Assembly (NCBI RefSeq): GCF_002575655.3
Contig: NC_053037.3
Coordinates: forward strand, 569,758,880 to 569,822,879
From: Aegilops tauschii subsp. strangulata
Taxonomy: Eukaryota > Streptophyta > Magnoliopsida > Poales > Poaceae
Length of the DNA: 64,000 nt
Reading direction: 5' to 3'
In this document: positions 33,600 to 44,718 of the stretch, piece by piece
How the letters are laid out: each line of letters opens with the position of its first letter
How positions within the stretch are numbered: position 1 is the first letter of the stretch
Program-made: the position numbers and the translations under genes
Notes under the pieces: model-generated
Seen by the model: only the letters and a program-made list of their open reading frames with translations
Told to the model about the DNA's origin: nothing
The model's database searches: none

Positions 33600-33856
33600 A
33601 GGGGGTTAAAACCCTAAACCTGCGGAGGAGGCCTTTAGTCCCGGTTAGCCACGAGAACCGGGACTAAAGGTCCTCCGCCCCGACGGCCCCCTGGCGCCCA
33701 CGTGGACGGGCCTTTAGTCGCGGTTCGTAAGAGGCGCGACTAGGGGGGGGGGGGGGGGGGGGGGGGGGGCTTTAGTCGCGCATATTTAGTCCCGGTTGCA
33801 CAGCCGGGACTAAAGGCCTTTGCGAACCGGGACTAAAGGCCCATTTTCTACCAGTG
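33600..33856 (+). repeat. 3' subterminal hairpin repeats of the inner CACTA, with a G27 run
   Basis: Inverted pairs of CCTTTAGTCCCGGTT and AACCGGGACTAAAGG, and TTTAGTCGCG copies. An uninterrupted run of 27 G lies at 33743-33769. Subterminal repeats are the transposase-binding sites in CACTA elements (family knowledge). Confidence 0.88.
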
Positions 33857-33859
33857 CAA

Positions 33860-36100
33860 GTTGCAATCTTATTGATCCGTTAATCCCCTTTGTTCCTATA
33901 TAGATACTACTTCATGATGCACGTGTATATCGACAGTCGCTTCACCTCTCTTCCTATTTAGATTGATAACAAAGGTCCAAACTGTTGGTGTCGATTCCCT
34001 AGTGTGGCTACTGCCCTCTCTAACTATACGGGTGTGTTGAGTGTGCATGCTGGCAAGGTGGTGCCAGCTGCTATCGGTGCAGCAGCTGGTGTGTTGTGTG
34101 TGTGCGCGCTTCCTCTCTGAATCTTTAACGCTAAGATTCTTTGAATTTCTTATGTATCTTGTACACTGCAGGGTACCAAGTAGAGGCAAAACTGCAGGGT
34201 ACCAAGTAGAGACAAACCGCTGCACTGTGGTATGTGGCCTTCTATCAAGATCTAATTCGGTTTATATTTCCCCTAGGTCTTGGAGACATGATTTCTGCTA
34301 CTGTATTAATATGTCAACATGTTCTATTTAGAGTTTTCTCCCTAGGTATTTCTTTTTCTATCCTTGTTGTCTCCTGCAGCCCGGTGAATATGTACTCCAG
34401 AAATAAGTTTAATCTGAATCTAAGAAGAAAATTATATTATTACATTGTGGCTGTCCTACAGTAAGAATACAGATGTTTAAACCTGTTTATTTGTGTACTG
34501 CACACATGTATTAGTGAGTCAATTTAGAGTAGTAGTACTACCATTGGTCGTGCACCTACTAGTACTAGTACCAAGGCCACGTGTTCACTCACTCTATATC
34601 AACCTGGAGGCACAAACCGAGCTAGCACTTGCCAACACAGTGACACAATGCATTTTTTCTTTAACTCCTTTGCTCCATCACTAGGTCGCCCTCCTCAATA
34701 GTGCTCCTAACAAGTGATCCTAAAAATTCTTTCTTGATTTTATTCCTCTCTATTTATTTTGATAACTTAACACTCTAATTTTCTGACCATGATCTCTTGT
34801 TTTCGGTATGCAGGTCTAGGTAGCTTCGTAACAGCCATGGCGCACAATATAGCTTCAGAGGGCGATCGCGATGGCCGTTGTTGAACTGAATCGCGATCAA
34901 CCAAGGGTTAGTTCTCCACTGAGCGATTCGGCATATTTGGATTCCACTACTATGATTTCTCCGTTATTTCCATTCGCCGGCTCAATTGCTACCGAACTGC
35001 ACCTATTTAGTTGGTCTAGTTCAGAGTTACGCATTTTTCACCCGGGTGTGATTCTGAACTAATTTGTTTGGGCCCCATGGATCTTGGTGGTTAATTTTAT
35101 ATCCTTACGCACTCGAATCAAAGTAAACCTATACATCCTAACCACCATCTCAGTACCTCTTAACAGAACCATTTGCCTCTTATTTCTATACATCTATTAG
35201 TCGCCATGGCTCTTAGTTATTTTGCATGCCATTTGGAGTTAACTTGGCATGTAAGTGTTGTTCACTATTGTAAATATTTAGTTTCATGTGTAAACTTGTT
35301 GAGATATTAATATTAGAAGCTTACACCAGCCAGGTTGATGAGCGGTGGCTCCGTGCCATGGATATCGTATGTTGGTGATGCATTTTTTGTTGGATTTATA
35401 TGGCCTCAAATGCTGCTGCTATAATACTTGAGTTATGCAATGTATGTTCTATTATGTTGTCACTTATAGGTCAACTTGATTAGACTTTCATTTGACACAT
35501 TTCTATTTGGATTAATTTGTAGCAACCTTAGGTTTATTGTTGTTTTATACTAGATACTTTGTTATTCTCATTTGTAAGCACAATAAGATTTAAGTATATT
35601 GGAAAGCATGTAATTTGTTTTTTAAGTTTCTTCTACTATCTATTCATTTCTACAAATGTCTAATGCTATTGTGAATATGGTAGGTATGATTGGGTAGCAT
35701 GCTACTTGCTGATGTCCATCACAATCCGCCATGACATATAGTTGCCATCAGGAGAGTCGACGACAAGAACACGAGTGACAACCTTAGTAGTTTATATGTT
35801 TTGTTGATGTAAATTGGATTGAACCAGTTCCTAATCCTTGTTGTGTGATATATTGTGTCAATATATGTTGTATACTATCATTTCATGGAGGATATGATAA
35901 ATTGCTTCGGAAATATTGTACTTTGGAAATATTTGTGTAACGTATGGTGCTTTGGAAATATTGTTTTGGTCCAAAATTCGCATTATGATTTACAGGACAC
36001 ATTATGCTGAAAGTGTATTTGATGAAAATTGGTCTGAAAGAAATGGATGGTACCATATTTAAATTGATCCTAAATCCATGAAGGTTCTTGTGACAAAAAT
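33860..36100. other. Right arm of the outer CACTA, no gene recognised
   Basis: AT-rich, intron-like sequence. No transposase or other domain visible in six frames. A duplicated phrase CTGCAGGGTACCAAGTAGAG occurs at 34167 and 34191. It may be non-coding part of captured DNA. Confidence 0.45.
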
Positions 36101-36109
36101 AGTGTCCAC

Positions 36110-36356
36110 GTAGGTGGCCATGTCATTCCACGTGGCATTGGTCCATGACGGCCTGTTCCGTCACAGCCTAGTTTGGGCTTGGGCGGGCCTGAGGTAGTTC
36201 CATGACGGCCAAGAACCGTCATGGAAGCTACGATCTCAAATTATGACGCGATATACATGACGGATTTCAAGTCCGTCATGGATGGGCACGCATGACAGAT
36301 TTTGCTTGATCTGTGACAGCTAAGGACCGTCACGTATTAACGGATTTCTTGCAGTG
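36110..36356. repeat. 3' subterminal repeats of the outer CACTA
   Basis: CCATGACGGCC, AACCGTCATGG, CATGACGGATTTC, CCGTCATGG and GACCGTCACG recur in both orientations within 250 bp of the terminus. The left end at 20345-20390 has the same motifs. Confidence 0.85.
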
Positions 36357-37860
36357 ATCTGTATGTATGATTTCCAACAAATCTGTTGCTCTCTCCATAG
36401 TTCCGGAGAATGGCGTTTTAGTCATCTTGTCCATGAGGCACGGTTCGCAAGTACCAAGTGATTCATAATCAAGTGGTTCCAAAATCCATCAGTATGGAGT
36501 TTCTTCATGCGCTTTACACCGATATGACCTAAACGGCAGTGCCACAAATAAGTTGCACTATCATTATCAACTCTGCATATTTTGGCTTCAACATTATGAA
36601 TATGTGTATCACTACTATCGAGATTCATCAAAAATAGACCACTCTTCAAGGGTGCATGACCATAAAAGATATTACTCATATAAATAGAACAACCATTATT
36701 CTCTGATTTAAATGAATAACCGTCTCGCATCAAACAAGATCCAGATATAATGTTCATGCTCAACGCTGGCACCAAATAACAATTATTTAGGTCTAATACT
36801 AATCCCGAAGGTAGATGTAGAGGTAGCGTGCCGACGGCGATCACATCAACTTTGGAACCGTTTCCCACGCGCATCGTCACCTCGTTCTTAGCTAGTGTCC
36901 GCTTAATCTGTAGTCCATGTTTTGAGTTGCAAATATTAGCAACAGAACCAGTATCAAATACCCAGGTGCTACTCCGAGCTCTGGTAAGGTACACATCAAT
37001 AACATGTATATCACATATACCTTTGTTCACCTTGCCATCCTTCTTATCCGCCAAATACTTGGGGCAGTTCCGCTTCCAGTGACCAGTCTGCTTGCAGTAG
37101 AAGCACTCAGTCTCAGGCTTAGGTCCAGACTTGGGTTTCTTCTCTTGAGCAGCAACTTGCTTGCTGTTCTTCTTGAAGTTCCCTTCTTCTTCCCTTTGCC
37201 CTTTTTCTTGAAACTGGTGGTCTTATTGACCATCAACACTTGATGCTCCTTCTTGATTTCTACCTCCGCAGCCTTTAGCATTGCGAAGAGCTCGGGAATC
37301 GTCTTATCCATCCCTTGCATGTTATAGTTCATCACGAAGCTCTTGTAGCTTCGTGGCAGTGATTGAAGAATTCTGTCAATGACGCTATCATCCGGAAGAT
37401 TAACTCCCAGTTGAATCAAGTGATTGTTATACCCAGACATTTTGAGTATATGCTCACTGACAGAACTATTCTCCTCCATCTTACAGCTGTAGAACTTATT
37501 AGAGACTTCATATCTCTCAATCTGGGCATTTGCTTGAAATATTAACTTCAACTCCTGGAACATCTCATATGCTCCATGACGTTCAAAACGTCGTTGAAGT
37601 CCCGGTTCTAGCCCGTAAAGCATGGCACACTGAACTATCGAGTAGTCATCAGCTTTGCTCTGCCAGACGTTCATAACATCTGGTGTTGCTCCTGCAGCAG
37701 GGTTGGCACCTAGCGGTGCTTCCAGGATGTAATTCTTCTGTGCAGCAATGAGGATAATCCTCAAGTTACGGACCCAGTCTGTGTAATTGCTACCATCATC
37801 TTTCAACTTTGCTTTCTCAAGGAACGCATTAAAATTCAACGGAACAACAGCACGGGCCAT
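36357..37860 (-). pseudogene. Copia gag-pol, 5' part, frameshifted
   Basis: Gag starts at the ATG 37860-37858 (MARAVVPLNFNAFLEKAKL), with the UBN2-type gag core (KMEENSSVSEHILKM, LPRSYKSFV). Near 37185, after KKKGKGKK, the frame shifts; the zinc knuckle (CFYCKQTGHWKRNC) and the protease (STWVFDTGSVANICN) are in the next frame, down to RLGHIGVKRMKKLH. A second frameshift near 36490 puts GAG-pre-integrase out of phase, and pol then ends at the CACTA border (MERATDLLEIIHT). Not functional. Confidence 0.9.
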
Positions 37861-39082
37861 CTATCTACAGTCAACATAGACAAGCAAGATACTATCAGGT
37901 ATTAAGTTCATGATAAATTAAGTTCAATTAATCATATTACTTAAGAACTCCCACTTAGATAGACATCCCTCTAATCCTCTAAGTGATCACGTGATCCAAA
38001 TCAACTAAACCATAACCGATCATCACGTGAAATGGAGTAGCTTTCAATGGTGAACATCACTATGTTGATCATATCTACTATATGATTCACGCTCGACCTT
38101 TCGGTTTCAGTGTTCCGAGGCCATATCTGCATATGCTAGGCTCATCAAGTTTAACCTGAGTATTCCGCGCGTGCAAAACTGGCTTGTACCCGTTGTAGAT
38201 GGACGTAGAGCTTATCACACCCGATCATCACTTGGTGTCTGGGCACGACGAACTTTGGCAACGATGCATACTCAGGAGAACACTTTTATCTTGAAATTTA
38301 GTGAGAGATCATCTTATAATGCTACCGTCAATCAAAGCAAGATAAGATGCATAAAAGATAAACATCACATGCAATCAATATAAGTGATATGATATGGCCA
38401 TCATCATCTTGTGCTTGTGATCTCCATCTTCGAAGCACCGTCATGATCACCATCGTCACCGGCGCGACACCTTGATTTCCATCGTAGCATCGTTGTCGTC
38501 TTGCCAATCTTATGCTTCTACGACTATCGCTACCGCTTAGTGATAAAGTAAAGCATTACAGGGCGATTGCATTGCATACAATAAAGCGACAAACATATGG
38601 CTCCTGCCAGTTGCCGATAACTCGGTTACAAAACATGATCATCTCATACAATAAAATTTAGCATCATGTCTTGACCATATCACATCACAACATGCCCTGC
38701 AAAAACAAGTTAGACGTCCTCTACTTTGTTGTTGCAAGTTTTACGTGGCTGCTACTGGGCTTAGCAAGAACCGTTCTTACCTACGCATCAAAACCACAAC
38801 GATAGTTTGTCAAGTTGATGCTGTTTTAACCTTCGCAAGGACCGGGCGTAGCCACACTCGGTTCAACTAAAGTTGGAGAAACTGACACCCGCCAGCCACC
38901 TGTGTGCAAAGCACGTCGGTAGAACCAGTCTCGCGTAAGCGTACGCGTAATGTCAGTCCGGGCCGCTTCATCCAACAATACCGCCGAACCAAAGTATGAC
39001 ATGCTAGTAAGCAGTATGACTTATATCATCCACAACTCACTTGTGTTCTACTCGTGCATATGACATCTACGCATAAAACCAG
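37861..39082 (-). other. Untranslated leader of the minus-strand Copia element
   Basis: The stretch between the primer site and gag. No coding region; conserved leader-type sequence of this Copia group is expected here. Its length (1.2 kb) is long but fits the Angela/BARE type. Confidence 0.65.
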
Positions 39083-39094
39083 GCTCGGATGCCA
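39083..39094 (-). other. Primer-binding site of the minus-strand Copia element
   Basis: On the minus strand TGGCATCCGAGC, 10 of 12 matching the iMet tRNA site TGGTATCAGAGC, one base from the LTR end. Confidence 0.7.
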
Positions 39095-39095
39095 C

Positions 39096-40846
39096 TGTTG
39101 GGGAACGTAGTAATTTCAAAAAAATTCCTACGCACACGCAAGATCATGGTGATGCATAGCAACGAGAGGGGAGAGTGTTGTCCACGTACCCTCGTAGACC
39201 GAAAGCGGAAGCGTTAGCACAATGCGGTCGATGTAGTCGTACGTCTTCACGATCCGACCGATCAAGTACCGAACCCACGGCACCTCCGAGTTCAGCACAC
39301 GTTCAGCCCGATGACGTCCCTCGAACTCCGATCCAGCCGAGTGTTGAGGGAGAGTTTCGTCAGCACGACGGCGTGGTGACGATGATGATGTTCTACCGAC
39401 GCAGGGCTTCGCCTAAGCACCGCTACAGTATTATCGAGGTGGACTATGGTGGAAGGGGGCACCGCACACGACTAAAAGATCAAACGATCAATTGTTGTGT
39501 CTTTGGGGTGCCCCCTGCCCCCGTATATAAAGGAGCAAGGGGGGGTGCGACCAGCCAGGGAGGAGGCGCGCCAGGAGGAGTCCTACTCCCACCGGGAGTA
39601 GGACTCCCTCCCTTCCTTGTTGGAATAGGAGAAGGGGGGAAAGAGGTGGAGGAGAAGAAGGAAAGGAGGGGCGCCGCTCTCCTCTCCTTGTCCTATTCGG
39701 ACTAGGGGGGAGGGGCGTGCGGCCCTTTCCTTGGCCGCCTCTCCTCTTCTCCACTAAGGCCCACTATGGCCCATTAACCCCCCCCCCCCCGGGGGGGGGG
39801 GGGTTCCGGTAACCCCTCCGGTACTCCGGTAAAATTCCGATTTCACCCGGAACACTTCCGATATCCAAATATAGGCTTCCAATATATCAATCTTCATGTC
39901 TCGACCATTTCGAGACTCCTTGTCATGTCCGTGATCACATCCGGGACTCCGAACAACCTTCTGTACATCAAAACATATAAACTCATAATATAACTGTCAT
40001 CGAAACGTTAAGCGTGCGGACCCTACGGGTTCGACAACTATGTAGACATGACCGAGACACGTCTCCGGTCAATAACCAATAGCGGAACCTGGATGCTCAT
40101 ATTGGCTCCCACATATTCTACGAAGATCTTTATCGGTCAAACCGCATAACACCATACGTTGTTCCCTTTGTCATCGGTATGTTACTTGCCCGAGATTCGA
40201 TCGTCGGTATCTCAATACCTAGTTCAATCTCGTTACCGGCAAGTCTCTTTACTCGTTCCATAATACATCATCCCGCAACTAACTCATTAGTTGCAATGCT
40301 TGCAAGGCTTAAGTGATGTGCATTACCGAGTGGGCCCAGAGATACCTCTCCGACAATCGGAGTGACAAATCCTAATCTTGAAATACGCCAACCCAACAAG
40401 TACCTTCGGAGACACCTGTAGAGCACCTTTATAATCACCCAGTTATGTTGTGACGTTTGGTAGCACACAAAGTGTTCCTCTGGTAAACGGGAGTTGCATA
40501 ATCTCATAGTCATAGGAACATGTATAAGTCATGAAGAAAGCAATAGCAACATACTAAACGATCGAGTGCTAAGCTAACGGAATGGGTCAAGTCAATCACA
40601 TCATTCTCCTAATGATGTGATCCCGTTAATCAAATGACAACTCATGTCAATGGCTAGGAAACATAACCATCTTTGATCAACGAGCTAGTCAAGTAGAGGC
40701 ATACTAGTGACACTCTGTTTGTCTATGTATTCACACAAGTATTATGTTTCCGGTTAATACAATTCTAGCATGAATAATAAACATTTATCATGATATAAGG
40801 AAATAAATAATAACTTTATTATTGCCTCTAGGGCATATTTCCTTCA
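39096..40846 (-). repeat. 5' LTR of the minus-strand Copia element
   Basis: On the plus strand it starts TGTTGGGGAACGTAG and ends GGCATATTTCCTTCA, that is TGAAGGAAATATGCCC...CCCCAACA on its own strand. 1751 bp. It contains a C13G13 homopolymer palindrome at 39778-39803. Similar to the LTRs at 3111 and 59989. Confidence 0.92.
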
Positions 40847-42047
40847 ACTCTATGTTATTGATGTGAAAATTTTGAGCTTATTCTAGCTTGATCTTAATAG
40901 TAAAAGAAACACATAGAAGGGGAACATGCAAACTTTTTTTGTGCCAAACATTTATTCTATAATGGATTTGATCTTGGACTTTAAAGTCTCTGTTGAACAT
41001 CTCAAAAATGCACATACTTTAATTTGCTTGAGTCCCCCTGTTTGTGTACACTTGTCAACCAGTAGACTAATTTTCTCTGCTCACTTATGTCTGTTGGTAC
41101 AGGAGGATGAACTGGGACTGCCTACGGTGCCACAACACCGACACACATTAATTCATACTTAAAAGTAATAGAAAAAAACTATGGTGTAGGTTTGATCTCA
41201 ATGTAAATGGCCGGCACTATGTTTGTGCATGCAATTTGTTGAACGACGTCTCTTTTCCATTGTTTTGGAATAATAATAGTGGAGCTGTTCTCTGTACTGT
41301 TGTACATCCTGTTGTTAGCATGCCTGTGATTGCACTAGCTGAGTTGAATTGGTATCTATTTTTCTGATGAAAAAATTATGGGACATTGCTAGCTCTCATG
41401 TTGTTTGTCACCTTGGGCTTTTCTTCATATCATATCATCTCATCGTCTTTTAAGTTTGCTTTATTAGGCATGAAGAAAAAGAAGGTTGTATCTTTGTTCC
41501 ATGTTAATCTCGCTAACCAATGCTTGAAATGAAGTGTAGTAGTTATTTGTTTTTCCATCCTAAGGACAGGTACTATATATTCCAGGATACAATGCTCCAA
41601 CGTAAGGACAAGAACTTGATACTCCTGCCCTACAACCCTCTGTAAGTTCTTCTACATAGTATTGTGTTAATTTTCCATTTTTATGCACCTAGCTCTGCGT
41701 TTATACATTCATTCATGGGAACAATAGTAGATAAATATAGAATCTTAGTACTCCATTTCAAGTACCCTTGCAGATAAATAAGCATAGAGACCGCATACAT
41801 TTTAGAAGCATTGATAGAAATTACAAGTAAAAAAATAATGAAATATCAAGAACATGCATGGGACATTAATTTCTTGTAGAAAACCCTTGCGGGGAAAACC
41901 CAAGGGCACACGACGATTATCTTTCACTATATCGGGAGAGTGTCTACGAACACGTAGACTTACAATGAGTCATGAACTCATCCGGAGATATTATTGTTGG
42001 AGCAGAAACGGGAGGGAGAAGGATCAGTGAACACTCAGGATATTTGC
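40847..42047 (+). repeat. Segmental duplication, copy 2 (VPS60 intron, last exon, 3' region)
   Basis: Blocks match copy 1: 40850-41050 with 13500-13700 and 41625-42047 with 13700-14115; 41305-41535 matches 19760-19985. It carries the VPS60 last exon that copy 1 lacks. The left border is the Copia LTR; the right border is the solo LTR insertion at 42048, after which similarity resumes at 44718-44780. Confidence 0.82.
41103..41162 (+). pseudogene. Last exon of a VPS60-like gene (orphan)
   Basis: After a pyrimidine-rich acceptor (TTGGTACAG) the frame reads EDELGLPTVPQHRHTLIHT and stops at 41160-41162. This matches the conserved VPS60 C-terminal motif EDE(L/W)GLPxVP. The phase fits the exon ending NRQQ at 13305. 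No upstream exons remain on its own side of the Copia insertion, so it is an orphan exon. Confidence 0.8.
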
Positions 42048-42443
42048 TGTTGGACGAAATTTTGTCACCGTCCATAATAAAGTTGGCTGAGTATGTTTAC
42101 ATGGGCCACTTTGCTAGGCCATGTGTTTACCCTTGGTAAAAAAAATGAAAAAGAAAGGAGAAAGCAATGGATGTGGTGCCTAGTAATAGACATACGTGCG
42201 CTAGGCACTCGCTATTAGCAAGTCCCATGATTAATGAATGTTGCATGTATATGCATGGATTGTGCCTCACGTACAACTACTAGTCCTATGTGCCAGCATG
42301 CACAACAGGCGCTCTCAAGAACAGACGCGCACACGGGCTGGCCGCCGCCAGGCTGCTCGCATGCATGCAGACCTGAACATGCAAATCCCGCATAGTCCCT
42401 GATGGTGAAGCCCTGCTACCCTTACCCTGCTACTCACCAAAAT

Positions 42444-43469
42444 GAGTCAATTGCACAAAACCACCACATTTGTGGCTAGGTTTACAGAAAACCATCAAGT
42501 CGGTAATCCGTTGCAAAAAACACCGCGATTTCAATAATCTTGTTGCAAAAAACACTGATTGGGTGATTTGGCTCGTTTAATCACTTGCTGTCAGGTGGGG
42601 CCAGATTGTCAGGAGCTGAATTGACAAAAAAATACATACACACCCCTCAATTCTAAAACAAAATGCAATCCAGTCCCTCCGTGCGGAAAATTGTCAGCGA
42701 GGCGCAACCACGGCGCCATGGCCCTGCCGTTCGCCGGGATGCCTCTTCCACCAGCGCGTCCTCGGCACTCGCCTGCAAACCACGTTACCGCAAAGGGCAC
42801 ACCGGAGCCGGCGGCCGTGCTACTTCAACACAGCAAGACATCGACGAGCTCCTCGCCCTCGATCTCTTCCGCCGGTGAGCCCCGGCCTTCCTCTGCAGAG
42901 ATGCGTCGGGAAGGAAAGGGAAGGGACGAAGGGTTGCAGGGGCGGGCTCCCGGCGGCAGCGCAGGCTCAGGGACGGGCTCCCTGCAGCAGCCACCATTCC
43001 AAGATCCATCCATGGCGGACGCCGAGACGCTCCACACCGCCTACCTGGCCGCCACCGTCGACGTGCTCTCCGCCGGCAGCCTCCTCCGCTCCGTAGCCGT
43101 CCACGCCGGCGAGGTCCGCCTCACTGCGCGACGCCTCTTCGCCGAAGCCGCCGGAGCATCGGAGGCGAGCTCCAGCCCTGCGGGGTGGACATGCGATCCG
43201 TCGCCGCCGCACAGTACCTGGCCCAGACGGGGAGGGACTCGATTGCGTTTTTTAAAGATCTGTAGGGGTGTGCGTGTGTGTGTTTTTGCTAAGTTAGATC
43301 CTAACAATCTGGCCCCATCTGACAGTAAGTGATTAAACGAGCCAAATCACTCAATCAGTGCTTTTTGCAACAGGATTATTGAAATCGCGGTGTTTTCTAC
43401 AACGGATTATCGACTTGGTGGTTTTCTGCAAATCTAGCCGTAAATGTGGTGGTTTTGTGCAATTGACTC
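42444..43469. mobile_element. Pack-MULE-like Mutator element (1026 bp)
   Basis: Terminal inverted repeats of about 210 bp (42444-42655 and 43260-43469), beginning GAGTCAATTGCACAAAACC, flanked by a perfect 9-bp TSD CACCAAAAT (42435-42443, 43470-43478). Nine-bp TSDs with long TIRs are the hallmark of Mutator-like elements. Instead of transposase, the roughly 600-bp interior is GC-rich grass-gene-like sequence, as in Pack-MULEs that carry captured gene fragments. Confidence 0.9.
42718..43332 (+). CDS. ORF of captured gene-like sequence in the MULE
   Basis: ATG 42718 (context GCCATGG) opens 204 codons through the interior into the right TIR. A second in-frame ATG at 43012 starts MADAETLHTAYLAATVDVL, then SAGSLLRSVAVHAGEVRL. 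This later part has codon composition like a real exon. The protein is not recognised. The last 20 or so codons come from the TIR, so at best this is a chimeric fragment. Expression is unknown. Confidence 0.35.
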   Translation: MALPFAGMPLPPARPRHSPANHVTAKGTPEPAAVLLQHSKTSTSSSPSISSAGEPRPSSAEMRREGKGRDEGLQGRAPGGSAGSGTGSLQQPPFQDPSMADAETLHTAYLAATVDVLSAGSLLRSVAVHAGEVRLTARRLFAEAAGASEASSSPAGWTCDPSPPHSTWPRRGGTRLRFLKICRGVRVCVFAKLDPNNLAPSDSK

Positions 43470-44139
43470 CACCAAAATCCCCTAGTATACGTTGCCTCGC
43501 CGGCGGCCGTGTCGACACGGCCACGTGCTCTAATGGTAAGAAATGGTGACATCTTTGACATACTCTTTTGTCACAAAGGTGGTTGCCTCAAGTTAAAAGA
43601 TCGGTTTACACCGAATCCATAGCAGATCGTTTCCGTACAAAAAATATATGTGGTGGCAAGTTGCTGGTGCCAGATTTTGGATTCGGATCACTCTCAGGGT
43701 CGACCGTTTCCGTACAGAAATATTTGAGAAGAAAATCAAATAGTGCTCGGCTTGGTTTCGGATCGCTCTAGTGCTGATCGTTTCCACGTAGAATTTCAAA
43801 GTCTACGGTGCTACACTTAGAACATCACTTTGGCCCGACGATGAAGAGTTTGGGTTTAAAAGTATTTAAAGGCATGGTAGATTCGCCCATAAGTATCATG
43901 TACAAGATTTGCAGAAGTCTGCCACATTGTTCTGTTATTTGTCACGGGTTATTTAATTTAGCCACGTGAGATTTATGTGTTTATATCTGAATATCTTTCA
44001 TGGTGTATGAGCAACCTGGATAATCAATCCGATGACATGCCTAGTGCATAAATTTTGAGATGTCATTCATGGCCCTCACGAAGGGAGTCCATAACAAAGT
44101 CTCATGACATGATTTCTTTTTTCCGTGACCCAGGAGGCC

Positions 44140-44385
44140 GGAACCACTCATTAGTCTAGGCCGACGAGGCTAGACATTTTCTCCTCGACCGACGGGGTTG
44201 GGAGACCGCTACCTTCCGCGACCGACGAGGCCGGAAGTTACTCGCACGTCCTTGCTGACGAGGCAGGATATCCTTTTGTTCGCGACCGACGAGGCCGAAC
44301 GTTCACCTTGAGACTTTGCTATGAACCCGATGCCGACGAGGCCGGATATCTTAGTCCAAAGACCGACAAGTCTTTAGCATGTCAC
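44140..44385 (+). repeat. Degenerate repeats of CCGACGAGGC within the solo LTR
   Basis: GACCGACGAGGCC-type words recur at irregular 40-60 bp spacing (about 44161, 44218, 44286, 44334 and variants). Likely part of the LTR's own structure. Confidence 0.6.
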
Positions 44386-44718
44386 AGCATGGCCACATCG
44401 GCCACATATATTTTGGAGAATATTTCAGGTTCAAGACGACGACCATCAGTGCAGCTTAATCGGAGGTGTTTCGCGGATTGCCCCGCGAATGTAATTAACC
44501 GGATTGTTTTACAAGGCTCCGGGAACCTGCAACTATGCAATCGCTGATTCAAGTCAGATTTGGTTGAAGGCGCAATATTTGTAATCAGTGGGAAATTGTA
44601 CTTTGTAATTCAATATGTATATTATTGTATACTGGCACGCCCGCATTTTTATTTATTGCCGTTACGCATTAGGAAATACCCCTGCCCGGGGGACGTTTCT
44701 TTTTCGCGAAACATTTGC

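Larger units (their letters stand above)
21487..33856 (+). mobile_element. Inner CACTA (En/Spm) element, 12.4 kb, two genes
   Basis: Ends CACTAGTAGAAAAAGAGGC and, inverted, GCCCATTTTCTACCAGTG, with TSD CAA (21484-21486, 33857-33859). Subterminal repeats TTTAGTCGCGGTT / TTTAGTCCCGGTT occur as hairpins at both ends (21560-21725, 33630-33835). A TATA box (TATATATA, about 21735) precedes gene 1 (TNP2 transposase, 22068-25402). Gene 2 runs 29613-33352. Between them lie a minisatellite, a second promoter-like hairpin region, polypurine tracts and a fused duplication of gene 2 and gene 1 parts. Both genes carry inactivating changes, so this copy is not autonomous now. Confidence 0.94.
20325..36356. 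mobile_element. Outer CACTA element (about 3.7 kb of its own), non-autonomous
   Basis: Starts CACTACAAGAAACCTGTTAA and ends, inverted, TTAACGGATTTCTTGCAGTG, flanked by the 3-bp TSD ATC (20322-20324, 36357-36359). Subterminal regions carry repeated CCATGACGG / CCGTCATGG motifs (20345-20390 and 36110-36330). Its own DNA is two arms, 20325-21483 and 33860-36356; the rest is the nested inner CACTA. No transposase domain was seen in the arms, so it would depend on another CACTA. It disrupts the integrase of the minus-strand Copia element. Confidence 0.93.
36357..40846 (-). mobile_element. Angela-like Copia element, 5' half, split by the CACTA nest
   Basis: Minus-strand element with its 5' LTR at 39096-40846, primer site, leader, gag and start of pol; it is interrupted at 36356 by the outer CACTA and continues at 20232-20324, where it is truncated. 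It is inserted in an intron of the VPS60-like gene copy 2: the right border sequence CTATGTTATTG(A/G)TGTGAA matches 13510 in copy 1. The 3' LTR is missing, so the other target duplication cannot be seen. Confidence 0.92.
42048..44713. mobile_element. Solo LTR (about 1.63 kb) interrupted by a MULE
   Basis: Starts TGTTGGACGAAATTTTG and ends TTCGCGAAACA, flanked by the 5-bp TSD TTTGC (42043-42047, 44714-44718). No internal retrotransposon genes are present, so it is a solo LTR left by recombination between two LTRs. The flanks, joined, restore the copy 1 sequence at 14113. The family is not recognised. A Pack-MULE-like element occupies 42444-43469. Confidence 0.85.

Noticed and set aside
12348..41162. 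Single VPS60 gene with a 28-kb last intron
   Set aside because: The phase of exon 13305 and exon 41103 fits, but intron sequence is present twice, the middle exon has two stops and the N-terminal exons are missing, so duplication and decay explain it better.
42785..43307. Minus-strand frames in the Pack-MULE interior
   Set aside because: Arg/Ala-rich shadows of the plus-strand frame; the plus strand has the better start context and composition.
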